From the NCBI GenBank assembly GCA_001655195.1, contig LPNY01000042.1:118441-182440 (forward strand): 64,000 nucleotides of DNA, written 5' to 3'. The position numbers and the translations under genes are program-made. Of the stretch, positions 33,971 to 41,608 are shown piece by piece (position 1 is the stretch's first letter; every line of letters begins with the position of its first letter). The notes beneath the pieces were generated by a model. The model ran no database searches. It saw only the letters and a program-made list of their open reading frames with translations, and was not told where the DNA came from. This DNA is from Arcobacter sp. EP1 (lineage in GTDB: Bacteria > Campylobacterota > Campylobacteria > Campylobacterales > Arcobacteraceae).

Positions 33971-36900
33971 GTTACATTTACAAGATAAGTTTTTAATCCC
34001 ATTTTTTACAACAAATCATGGTGTAGGGTTAGGATATAGAGAAGTTAAGCCAAATACAGTTAGAAATAATCTTATTATTGAAGCTGATTTATTGGAGTTT
34101 TTAAAAGAGACGAAGCTCAATAAAGAGAACTTTTCTAAGTTATTACGAAAATATAACCGTGATGAAAAAAAGCTAATAAAAGAGTTTGTAGTTTTTTTAG
34201 AAGAGAAGATGAAAAACCCAAGAAATATGGCTATCTTTATCAATCAAAATAAAACAGTTACTTTTGAGGGATTGAAGTTTCATCTTTTTTATGTGAGTGA
34301 TACAGAAACTTATGGAAATGAACTTTTTGAGGAGAATATTTTTAGTATAGTTCAAGAACTTCCTTATAGGGTAGATTTTGAAGGTAAAAAGCTTTTTGCC
34401 TTTCGACCTGATTTAAGTTTTTTTGTAAATGGTATCTATCTTGGATATAGTGAATTAAAATCAAACTATAATAATCAAAATGCTAAGAAAAATGGTCGAG
34501 GTAAGGTTATAAAAGATTATCGTGAAGCTTGTTTTGCATTTTTTGAACATATTGAGTTTAATGAGTATTTAACAGAATCACAAAAATTTGAGCTAAGAAA
34601 AGAGTATCTTAAGATATTTGAAAAGGCTATCCATATCTCAACTACAGATATAAGAGATACTTACTTTATAAGAGGGATAGCAAATTACTTCGATGAGTTA
34701 AAACAGATATATAGTAGCGGTAGGCTTGATTTTGAAAGCTATCGTACAAAAGTTGAGAGTGAATTTAAAGCATATCCTTTATCAAATAGTGAGATGGAAA
34801 AAAGAGATAAGTTAGATGAAGTATTTAAAGCTCATTATTCAAAAGGGATGATTGAAAAAGAGATACTTTATTATAACTTTATTGAAAAAGAAGTGGTAGT
34901 TAAGAATAAGAAAAAAGAGTTTAAAAATGAAAGAGGACGACTTATAAGCCCACGACCAAAACAAAAATTTGGTGTAGATAAAATCATGGCTAGGATTGAT
35001 GAGTTTTTAGAGCATGAGGGTGAGGATGATTATTTTATCAATAAATTAAGAGCACAATTAAAAGATGTGAGTAAAGATATAGCTGATGACCTTATAAAAA
35101 AAAGGCAAAGCTATCAAAACAATAAAAATGCTTATTCATTACTTTTACAATATGCCGCAGGATTTGGAAAGAGTAATATTATAGGTTGGAATGCTTTACA
35201 ACTAAAAGATTTAAAAAAAGAAAATGAATATGTTTACGATAAAGTGATGATAATAGTTGATAGGGTTCAACTAAGAGACCAGCTTGATACAAAGATGTTC
35301 AATATGAATATTGATAATAAAATGTATATAGAAGCACACGATAAAAAAAGCTTTCAAAAAGCACTATCTAGTGATACAAGAATAGTAATAGTAAATCTTC
35401 AAAAATTTAATGAGATACGAAATATGCTTGATAGCGAAGTTTTAGATAAATTATCAAAACTAAGAATAGTATTTTTAATTGATGAGATACATAGGTCAAA
35501 TAGTGGGCTTCAACATGAAGAGATGATAAGTTTATTTGATGTACTTCAAGATAGTTTCGATAAAGATGAGAACTATAATAAAACAAGAGAAAAAAAGAAC
35601 TTAATTGTAGGTTTTACAGCAACTCCAAGTGATAATACACTTTCAAGGTTTGGGGAGTTTAGTGGATATGCTGAAAATGAAAAGATATGGCGACCATTTG
35701 ATAGCTATACTATGAAAGAAGCTATTGAGGATGGATTTATTTTAAATCCATTAAAAGGGATAGTTCCTGTTTCTGCAAAGATGTATTATGAGATGCCTGA
35801 TGAAAAGACAGAGGGTACTGAAGATTTATCTGGTAAAGAGTATAAACTTCCAGGGAATAAAAAAGTTTATGAAGATGAGGAGAGAATAGAAGCAATCTCT
35901 GAATATGTAGCAAGGCTTTTAGTTCAAGATGTATATAAAAAGATAAGAGGTACAGCTAAAGCGATGCTTGCTGTTTATTCTATAAAGAGTGCCATAAAGT
36001 ATAAAGAGTATGTAAGTGAATATTTTAATAAATATACAGAAGATAAAAAGTATGATAAATATAAAGAAGCTCCAATTTATATAGTATTTAGTTCTAATCA
36101 AGATGAAGTAAAAGCAACTACTTTAAATGGTGGACTAAGTGAAGAGAAAGTATTACAAAACTTTGCTTTAGAGAAAAATGGTTTGATAATTGTTGTAGAT
36201 AAACTGCAAACTGGATTTGATGAACCAAAGCTTCATACACTATTTTTAGATAAAGAGATAAATGGTATCAATGCTATTCAAACTATAAGTAGGGTAAATA
36301 GAAAAGCAAAATTTAAAGAGGATTGTAAAATAGTTGATTTTTCTTATAGAAATGTCAATGTAAATAATATCAAAAATGCTTTTGAACATTTTAGTGATGT
36401 GGTTGTAAGTGACTTTGACCCTCATGGGGAATTAAAGCTTTTAGAACATATTTTTGAGGAGTTAAAAGAGCATTTAATCTATGAAAAGTATTTTGAGTTT
36501 TTTGTTGAGATTCATAAAGATATAGAAGCCAATGTACATAAATTTATGTCGTTAGAACAAAGCTTTGAAAACTATATAAAATCTAATGAAAAAAATGCAG
36601 AACAGTTAAAAAAATCTATAGGGAAGTATTTTAAGACACTTAATCTTATTGACTTTGTAATTAGTTTTGATAAAAAGTATAAAGAGAAACTATTTTTAGA
36701 CTTCTTTAGAAAGTACAATACGATTTATAATATGGTAAATAAATCTGATGATACAAAAGATGATGTGGAGGTTTACTTTGATAATCAAATAGGAATAGTT
36801 GAACCGCCTGAATTTAAAGAGAAGAAAAAGAAAACACCTACAAGTGGAGCTGATGGAGATGGAAGTGGTTCAAAAAATAAATATAATATCTTAGATTTGA

Positions 36901-37802
36901 TAGAACAAAGAAATGAAGAAGAGGAAGCTATAGGACAACTTATAGAAGAGTTTGAAAAGAAAATAGATATGTTTTTTGAATATATCAAAGAGCAAAAAGA
37001 GGGTGCAAATCTAATAGCTAAAATCAAATCAGGCTTTGATGAAAATGAGATATATGAAGACTTCGAAAAAGTATATAAAAAGTTTGTAAGAAGAAAGAAA
37101 AAAGAGCTTGGAGAGTTCTTTATAAATGAGACTAAAAATATGGTTGAGAAGCTTTGTGATGATTTTGAAATATATTTAAAAGATGAAGAGAGATTTAGTT
37201 CTAATAGCAGTAGTTATGATACTGAAGAAGTATTAAAATTAAAAAACAAAGTTGAAAAAACAGAAGATGAAATAAAACAAATTTTTGAAGAATCTTTTTC
37301 AGATAAAAAAGTAGTTATTCCAATTCATCAAAATGATGAACATCTAATGATGATGAAGACAACTATTCATGCTAATTTGAATGGTGAATCAAAATCTATA
37401 AGGCATATTAAATTAAGAGAACTTCTTTCAAAGCTATATAGTCGGGGACTTGAAGGAACAGGAGTATATTCATTGACTTTTTTACCACTGGTTGGAAAGT
37501 ACTTAGGAGTCTTATTGGCTGGGTATTTTTTGTATAAGGACTATGAAGACTTATCAACAATACAACTTACTCCTGAACAAAGTTTATGTTTACTTATTTT
37601 AAATGAATATACCTTTCAACAAAAAATTGATGGTAGTGCAACTTTTGAAGAGATAACTTGTTCAATAGAAAACCGACGTAATGTATTTGCATTAGAAAAA
37701 TTTGATATTATTACTGTCTTGAAATCTCTAGTTGATATAAAATTAGTTAGTCAAAAAGATGGTTTGTGGATAGTAAAAGAATATATAGATAGAGAATTTT
37801 AA
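33963..37802 (+). CDS. hsdR: Type I restriction motor/nuclease subunit HsdR
   Basis: 1279 residues from ATG 33963, which overlaps the end of hsdS by 8 bases; a TTG two codons earlier is less likely. The N-terminal nuclease has the PD-ExK pattern (FRPDLSFF ... GYSELKSN; D150, E164, K166). The SF2 motor has AAGFGKS (near 398-404, a variant Walker A), LIDEIH, GFTATP and TISRVNR. After about residue 880 is a long helical region with an acidic/Lys-rich, low-complexity linker (TPTSGADGDGSGSK). It is longer than most HsdR, with an extra C-terminal segment. It cleaves unmethylated DNA after translocation. Confidence 0.94.
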   Translation: MNELHLQDKFLIPFFTTNHGVGLGYREVKPNTVRNNLIIEADLLEFLKETKLNKENFSKLLRKYNRDEKKLIKEFVVFLEEKMKNPRNMAIFINQNKTVTFEGLKFHLFYVSDTETYGNELFEENIFSIVQELPYRVDFEGKKLFAFRPDLSFFVNGIYLGYSELKSNYNNQNAKKNGRGKVIKDYREACFAFFEHIEFNEYLTESQKFELRKEYLKIFEKAIHISTTDIRDTYFIRGIANYFDELKQIYSSGRLDFESYRTKVESEFKAYPLSNSEMEKRDKLDEVFKAHYSKGMIEKEILYYNFIEKEVVVKNKKKEFKNERGRLISPRPKQKFGVDKIMARIDEFLEHEGEDDYFINKLRAQLKDVSKDIADDLIKKRQSYQNNKNAYSLLLQYAAGFGKSNIIGWNALQLKDLKKENEYVYDKVMIIVDRVQLRDQLDTKMFNMNIDNKMYIEAHDKKSFQKALSSDTRIVIVNLQKFNEIRNMLDSEVLDKLSKLRIVFLIDEIHRSNSGLQHEEMISLFDVLQDSFDKDENYNKTREKKNLIVGFTATPSDNTLSRFGEFSGYAENEKIWRPFDSYTMKEAIEDGFILNPLKGIVPVSAKMYYEMPDEKTEGTEDLSGKEYKLPGNKKVYEDEERIEAISEYVARLLVQDVYKKIRGTAKAMLAVYSIKSAIKYKEYVSEYFNKYTEDKKYDKYKEAPIYIVFSSNQDEVKATTLNGGLSEEKVLQNFALEKNGLIIVVDKLQTGFDEPKLHTLFLDKEINGINAIQTISRVNRKAKFKEDCKIVDFSYRNVNVNNIKNAFEHFSDVVVSDFDPHGELKLLEHIFEELKEHLIYEKYFEFFVEIHKDIEANVHKFMSLEQSFENYIKSNEKNAEQLKKSIGKYFKTLNLIDFVISFDKKYKEKLFLDFFRKYNTIYNMVNKSDDTKDDVEVYFDNQIGIVEPPEFKEKKKKTPTSGADGDGSGSKNKYNILDLIEQRNEEEEAIGQLIEEFEKKIDMFFEYIKEQKEGANLIAKIKSGFDENEIYEDFEKVYKKFVRRKKKELGEFFINETKNMVEKLCDDFEIYLKDEERFSSNSSSYDTEEVLKLKNKVEKTEDEIKQIFEESFSDKKVVIPIHQNDEHLMMMKTTIHANLNGESKSIRHIKLRELLSKLYSRGLEGTGVYSLTFLPLVGKYLGVLLAGYFLYKDYEDLSTIQLTPEQSLCLLILNEYTFQQKIDGSATFEEITCSIENRRNVFALEKFDIITVLKSLVDIKLVSQKDGLWIVKEYIDREF

Positions 37803-37864
37803 AATGTAAATGTCTTTATCATACTCTTGTCAACATTTGCAGAAGCTGAGTGTTTTTATGTTGT

Positions 37865-38024
37865 TTACGTAACCTCCGTGAGGACTGTTTGAACGTTAAG
37901 AAATGACCTAGTAGGTCATTTTAGTGATGTTCCGCAACGAAGTAAACAATTTAAAATAAACGAAGGAACCCAAGGCTTCGAAGCCGTTGACGTTTTTGCC
38001 TACTTATTTGCGACAAAAAGTAGG
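37865..38024 (-). repeat. Structured repeat, copy 2 (right of R-M locus)
   Basis: Inverted relative to copy 1. The core 37885-37938 matches copy 1 over more than 50 bases, including the perfect stem AAATGACC/GGTCATTT with a different loop (37901-37921). The outer stem CCTACTT/AAGTAGG (37999-38024) corresponds to ACTTTCT/AGAAAGT of copy 1, with changes on both strands that keep pairing. Confidence 0.75.
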
Positions 38025-38031
38025 ATAGAGT

Positions 38032-38115
38032 AAAGACCCTTTAGGTCTTTATGATATAAGGCGAAGAGGTTTACCTCTTCAAGACAAACAAAAGATTCTA
38101 AAAGGCGAAAGCCTT
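38032..38115 (+). terminator. Three consecutive hairpins
   Basis: AAAGACC/GGTCTTT (38032-38050), GAAGAGG/CCTCTTC (38063-38080) and AAGGC-GAAA-GCCTT (38102-38115, followed by CCTTTTT-like sequence). All are perfect. The last could terminate hsdR transcription; the whole array may belong to the repeat element. Confidence 0.45.
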
Positions 38116-38220
38116 ACCTTTTTAACCTAAAACCCAAAAACTAATTTCTAAACAAAAACCTCAATAAACCTAAAAAACGAGATAATTACGTATAAACTTC
38201 CCAAAACAGGAGGTAAAACC

Positions 38221-39027
38221 ATGAATAAAAAAATTATAAACCTATTTGATGCCCTCTGGCAAGACTACACTACCGTTACTCCAACTGCATTTAAAATCCA
38301 TGAACTTTTTGGCTCAAAAGAGCAGGATACTATTGTCAATGACCACATTGCTTTACGCACCTTTGATTTACAAAAAGTTGATTTGGAAAAACTGGCTTTA
38401 CATTTTAAAGCATTGGGTTACGTAGAGTGTGAAGAGTACTATTTTAAAGAGAAAAAACTTTTGGCGAAACATTATGAACACCCTGATGTGATGGCACCTA
38501 AAGTTTTTATTTCTCAACTACTTTTAGATGAGTTCTCGCTTGTTTTACGTGAACTGATTAAAAAGTTTATGAAACCAGTTGATGAAAATGCTGTTTACTC
38601 CCAAGGATTCTTACATTCTGGACGTCATTGGGATATTGATACGAAAACTTATGAGTTATTGCGCCGTGAAAGTGAATATGCCGCTTGGCTTTATGTGTGG
38701 GGATTTCGAGCGAACCATTTTACAGTGAGTGTGAATCATCTAAAAACCTTTGATACATTAGCTGAGGTCAACGAGGCGTTAAAAATGGCTGGTTTTGCAC
38801 TCAATGGTGCAGGTGGTGAAATAAAAGGCTCACAGGATGTTTTTTTAGAACAGTCTTCGACACTAGCTGATGAGGTTTTAGTTCAGTTTAGTGACAGGGA
38901 TATGATGGTTCCTAGTTGTTTTTATGAATTTGCCCTGCGTTATGTGACACCTGAGGGAAAACTATTTAGTGGGTTTGTGGAAGATTCTGCCAATAAAATA
39001 TTTGAAAGCACGCATAAAAAGGCATAA
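38221..39027 (+). CDS. DUF1338 enzyme, 2-oxoadipate dioxygenase-like
   Basis: 268 residues of the DUF1338/HglS (YdcJ) family. NDHIALRTF near residue 40 carries the first metal His, the WLYVWGFRANHFTVSVNHL segment the second region, and FYEFALRY the late Glu. HglS converts 2-oxoadipate to 2-hydroxyglutarate in lysine breakdown using Fe and oxygen; members in other bacteria are shorter and of uncertain substrate, like this one. AGGAGG precedes ATG. It stands alone between a repeat and a bidirectional terminator. Confidence 0.85.
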   Translation: MNKKIINLFDALWQDYTTVTPTAFKIHELFGSKEQDTIVNDHIALRTFDLQKVDLEKLALHFKALGYVECEEYYFKEKKLLAKHYEHPDVMAPKVFISQLLLDEFSLVLRELIKKFMKPVDENAVYSQGFLHSGRHWDIDTKTYELLRRESEYAAWLYVWGFRANHFTVSVNHLKTFDTLAEVNEALKMAGFALNGAGGEIKGSQDVFLEQSSTLADEVLVQFSDRDMMVPSCFYEFALRYVTPEGKLFSGFVEDSANKIFESTHKKA

Positions 39028-39053
39028 AGAAGTATTACTTAAAATACTTCTTT
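39026..39053. terminator. Bidirectional terminator
   Basis: AAAGAAGTATT/AATACTTCTTT is a perfect 11-bp stem with a 6-base loop. It includes the DUF1338 stop and the last codons of the converging thioredoxin-like gene. Confidence 0.75.
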
Positions 39054-39397
39054 ACTGTTTTTTCGATCTCTTTTGGGGTTCTAACACCACGTTCGTGACC
39101 CTTGATAACACCATCATCTAAATAGAGCATCATTGGTACTGCTTGAATGTTAAAACGTTCGGCTAACTCTTTTTGGGCGTCAATATCGATTTTATAAATA
39201 GTTACTTGGTCTTTTTTGCTTGCATCGTATTTTGTTAAGCTTTTACCTAAAGCCTTACAAGCGAATCACCAAGTAGCATGAAAGTCTAAAATGACTTTTT
39301 TATTGGCTACTTTTTCATCAAAGTTCTGTACAGTTAACTCTTCGAAAGCAAATACAGAACTGATAACAAAAAGAAGTGCCATGACAATTTTTTTCAT
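39035..39397 (-). CDS. Thioredoxin-like selenoprotein (TGA read as Sec)
   Basis: A 120-codon gene with a single in-frame TGA (39266-39268) at residue 44. The rest is intact: signal peptide MKKIVMALLFVISSVFA, then VILDFHATW, the TGA, FACKALGKS, and the thioredoxin C-half with IDIDAQKELAERFNIQAVPMMLYLDDG including the cis-Pro (AVPMM). The TGA sits exactly where thioredoxins have the first Cys of WCxxC, giving W-U-F-A-C-K. A SECIS-like hairpin with a GGU loop begins 10 bases after it. Start ATG has AAAGGAC upstream. Read without Sec, the gene would be called a pseudogene; the absence of any other defect and the placement argue for a periplasmic UxxC thiol-redox protein. It needs selA/B/C/D elsewhere in the genome. 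Confidence 0.87.
39237..39255 (-). other. Bacterial SECIS-like hairpin
   Basis: On the coding strand, 10 bases after the TGA, AGGCUUU and AAAGCUU pair over 7 bp (one G-U) around the loop AGGUA. The loop starts 17 bases after the TGA and has G at its second position. Known bacterial SECIS elements lie immediately downstream of UGA, with a short stem and a G/U-bearing apical loop at this distance. Confidence 0.75.
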
Positions 39398-39464
39398 GGT
39401 TTGTCCTTTTAAATGGTTAAGTTATCTTACACAAGATGTGTGTATAAATTGTTTAGTGGGATTA

Positions 39465-39473
39465 TGCTAAGAT
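39465..39473 (+). promoter_or_regulatory. Extended -10 of the Gre-factor gene
   Basis: TGCTAAGAT is followed after five bases by the ATG at 39479, the same spacing as for mqnP, and there is no ribosome site. Transcription should start at or next to the ATG. Confidence 0.45.
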
Positions 39474-39478
39474 GATTT

Positions 39479-39961
39479 ATGCAAAAAGAATTGATAAGTG
39501 AACATGGCTTTTTAAAGTTTGTACAAGAGTTTAATCACCTTTTAAAAGTAGAAAAACCCCACTGGGTCAAAGAAAAAGAGATCGCCGCTGCTTTTGGTGA
39601 CCGTAGTGAAAATGCTGAATACATTAGTGCAAAAGAGATGATACGAAACTTGGATAAGCGCTTACGTTTTTTAGATAAAATTATCAATAATTCTACTGTA
39701 GTAGAAACTCAAAAACTCAATCACAACAACGTCAATTTTGGCTCAAAAGTTACACTTATTGATTGTGATAGCCAAGAGGAAAAAGAGTTTATCATTCTAG
39801 GAACTTTTGAGAGTAATCCAAGTGCTAATATTATTTCTAATAAATCCCCACTAGGACGGGCAATGTTAGGAAAAAGTGTGGGTGAAGAGTTTGATTTTAC
39901 GATTAATAACACCTGCTATGTTTACGAGGTTTTAGGGGTGTGTGAGGCTAAATTAGACTAA
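39479..39961 (+). CDS. GreA/GreB-family transcription elongation factor
   Basis: 160 residues: an N-terminal coiled-coil finger (residues 1-75; KEIAAAFGDRSENAEYISAKEMIRNLDKRLRFLDKII is the Gre tip and second helix) and the C-terminal FKBP-like domain (VNFGSKVTLIDCDSQEEKEFIILG ... ISNKSPLGRAMLGKSVGEEF). The acidic DRSENAEY tip can rescue stalled RNA polymerase by RNA cleavage. It looks closer to GreB than GreA. The ATG probably lies at the transcript's 5' end. Confidence 0.9.
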   Translation: MQKELISEHGFLKFVQEFNHLLKVEKPHWVKEKEIAAAFGDRSENAEYISAKEMIRNLDKRLRFLDKIINNSTVVETQKLNHNNVNFGSKVTLIDCDSQEEKEFIILGTFESNPSANIISNKSPLGRAMLGKSVGEEFDFTINNTCYVYEVLGVCEAKLD

Positions 39962-40032
39962 AAACTACTGTTTTCTTTTATGGATTAAATACAACTTCTT
40001 TAAAAAACTGCAAATATAAATCAATAAATAAA

Positions 40033-40743
40033 TTATTTTTTTATAGATTCTTTCCAACGTTGCAAAAACTGCTCACGGTTTAGAACATGTGCTCCTAAAT
40101 CTATCTTGTATTGTAAACTAGCATGCCCTAAATTCCAAAAATCATAATGGTTCTTTTCTAAATACTGTCCGAGTAAAACTAACTGTAGTTTACCCCAGTT
40201 GTTGTAGGTTTTTTCTTTGGTGAAAAATCCAGTCAAACTGGTATAAGTGGCACCTATTTTATAGCCCACTTCACCTGCAATGAGTCTGTTGGTTTTAGTA
40301 TCGTACAGTTCGATACTCATGATTTGAAATTGGTCACTGTTTTGTTGACTTAAATTTATGAGAATAGTTTTATACTCTTCAACTACCCATGAGGTTTCAT
40401 GATAGTTTTCAATAGCATCCAGTACGGCTTTGAGATTGTGATTAAGTCTGAATTCATAAGTTTTGGTTTTGAGTAGTTTTTTGACCTTTTTTGAGATGTG
40501 CAGGTTACTAAAATCCAATACCGCATAATCAAACTGAATCTCTGGCAGTAACACTAACTTGTCTTGCATGTCGTACATGGTGGTAGTAATAAAACCAGCG
40601 GTTGCTAGTTTTTGGTAAAACTGTGGTGAGAAGTCATCACTCCAGTAGTAGTTTAGCTCTTTGTTAGGATAGATGTACTCTTCAATAAGTGCTTGATTAC
40701 TAATGGTTTCATCATCTAAATAATAAATCGTGTCATCCTTCAT
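40033..40743 (-). CDS. Leu/Phe-tRNA-protein transferase-like (Aat family)
   Basis: 236 residues. The C-terminal half has the GNAT-fold pattern of Aat: NRLIAGEVGYKIGATYTSLTGFF, GKLQLVLLGQYLEKNHYDFWNLGH and YKIDLGAHVLNREQFLQRW, matching GGxYG, KxAL and HLxSLGAxxIPRxxFL blocks of the family with changes. Aat adds Leu or Phe to N-terminal Lys/Arg for ClpS/ClpAP degradation. The divergence leaves substrate choice open. The ATG follows GAGGTAC. No functional partner is adjacent. Confidence 0.72.
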   Translation of the reverse strand: MKDDTIYYLDDETISNQALIEEYIYPNKELNYYWSDDFSPQFYQKLATAGFITTTMYDMQDKLVLLPEIQFDYAVLDFSNLHISKKVKKLLKTKTYEFRLNHNLKAVLDAIENYHETSWVVEEYKTILINLSQQNSDQFQIMSIELYDTKTNRLIAGEVGYKIGATYTSLTGFFTKEKTYNNWGKLQLVLLGQYLEKNHYDFWNLGHASLQYKIDLGAHVLNREQFLQRWKESIKK

Positions 40744-40797
40744 TGTACCTCGAGTCTGTTCTATAGTGTTACAAGAAGGATTTTATACAAAAAGAGT

Positions 40798-41265
40798 TTA
40801 GTTTTTGATAATCTTTACGTGGTTTTTTGTATCAATGAGCGAAATTAGTTGGGCTTCTTTTATTTTGATACTGCCATCACTTTTTACTCTGCCTTTTGAG
40901 ACATATTGAAAGGTATAGTCTTTTTTCTTTTTGATATTGAGATATTTTTCTTTATTGATGTGGATTTTCCCATCGGCTAGTTGGTTACTAATACTCTGTT
41001 TTAAAACATCGATGATATGGTATTTATCCCGTTTATATTTGGTGTCTTTATTGGTATGTTGCAACGTCGAATCATCGTTATAGTAGACCACCTCTTTTTT
41101 TCCTAAAAAGAATTTTGCTAAGCTGGAGGTTACTTTGATTTTTAGGTAGTTTTGTTTGATAGTATTGATGTCTTGGATAATACCCAGTTTTAAATCACCA
41201 TAATAAATAGAGTAATTAGCAAAGCTAAAACTAACAGCCAGTAGTAGGGTTAGAACTATTTTCAT
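40798..41265 (-). CDS. Small secreted protein, unknown function
   Basis: 155 residues with a signal peptide (MKIVLTLLLAVSFSFA). The mature part is mostly beta and Lys-rich (KVTSSLAKFFLGKKEVVYYN, KEKYLNIKKKKDYTFQYVSKGRVKSDGSIKIKEAQLISL). The ATG at 41265 has AAGGAG before it; the longer open frame upstream has no such site. I do not recognise the family. It is monocistronic as far as can be seen. Confidence 0.75.
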   Translation of the reverse strand: MKIVLTLLLAVSFSFANYSIYYGDLKLGIIQDINTIKQNYLKIKVTSSLAKFFLGKKEVVYYNDDSTLQHTNKDTKYKRDKYHIIDVLKQSISNQLADGKIHINKEKYLNIKKKKDYTFQYVSKGRVKSDGSIKIKEAQLISLIDTKNHVKIIKN

Positions 41266-41608
41266 AAAATCTCCTTTATTGAAAAACAGTATAAAAACAA
41301 ATCGCGTAACAATTGTGAAAAGCAGGCGTAAAAAAATTAAACCCAATATTATACTATATTTTACTAGGGTTTTGCAAGTTATACGATAAATTAATGTCGT
41401 TTAGTCCCATAGTAAGGAAAGAGTTGAATACTCTTTCGTAGCATTAGGTAACACGAAAAATTAAATATAAAACTCTTTAAATGCGGTTTTTTAAAGACAA
41501 AGTCGACAGCTTCGGGCAAGGTATATGATATTTATATGATTTTTTGAGCAGATTTCATAAACAAAATTTGGATATACTATCTCAAATTTTGTAGAAAGGA
41601 TTACCATA
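41266..41608. other. Intergenic region before fumarase
   Basis: 343 bases without a credible gene. It contains the hairpin AAAGAGT-TGAAT-ACTCTTT (41418-41436) and, near its end, TATACT (41573-41578), a likely -10 for the fumarase about 30 bases before its ATG. No known riboswitch is recognised. Confidence 0.5.

Larger units (their letters stand above)
37803..38220. other. Non-coding stretch after hsdR
   Basis: 418 bases without a credible gene. It holds repeat copy 2 in inverted orientation (37865-38024), then three hairpins in a row, and the AT-rich leader of the DUF1338 gene with its ribosome site (AGGAGG at about 38209). Confidence 0.6.

Noticed and set aside
39035..39397. Calling the thioredoxin-like gene a pseudogene because of its internal TGA
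   Set aside because: The TGA is exactly at the active-site Cys, the rest is intact with a good start site, and a SECIS-like hairpin follows.
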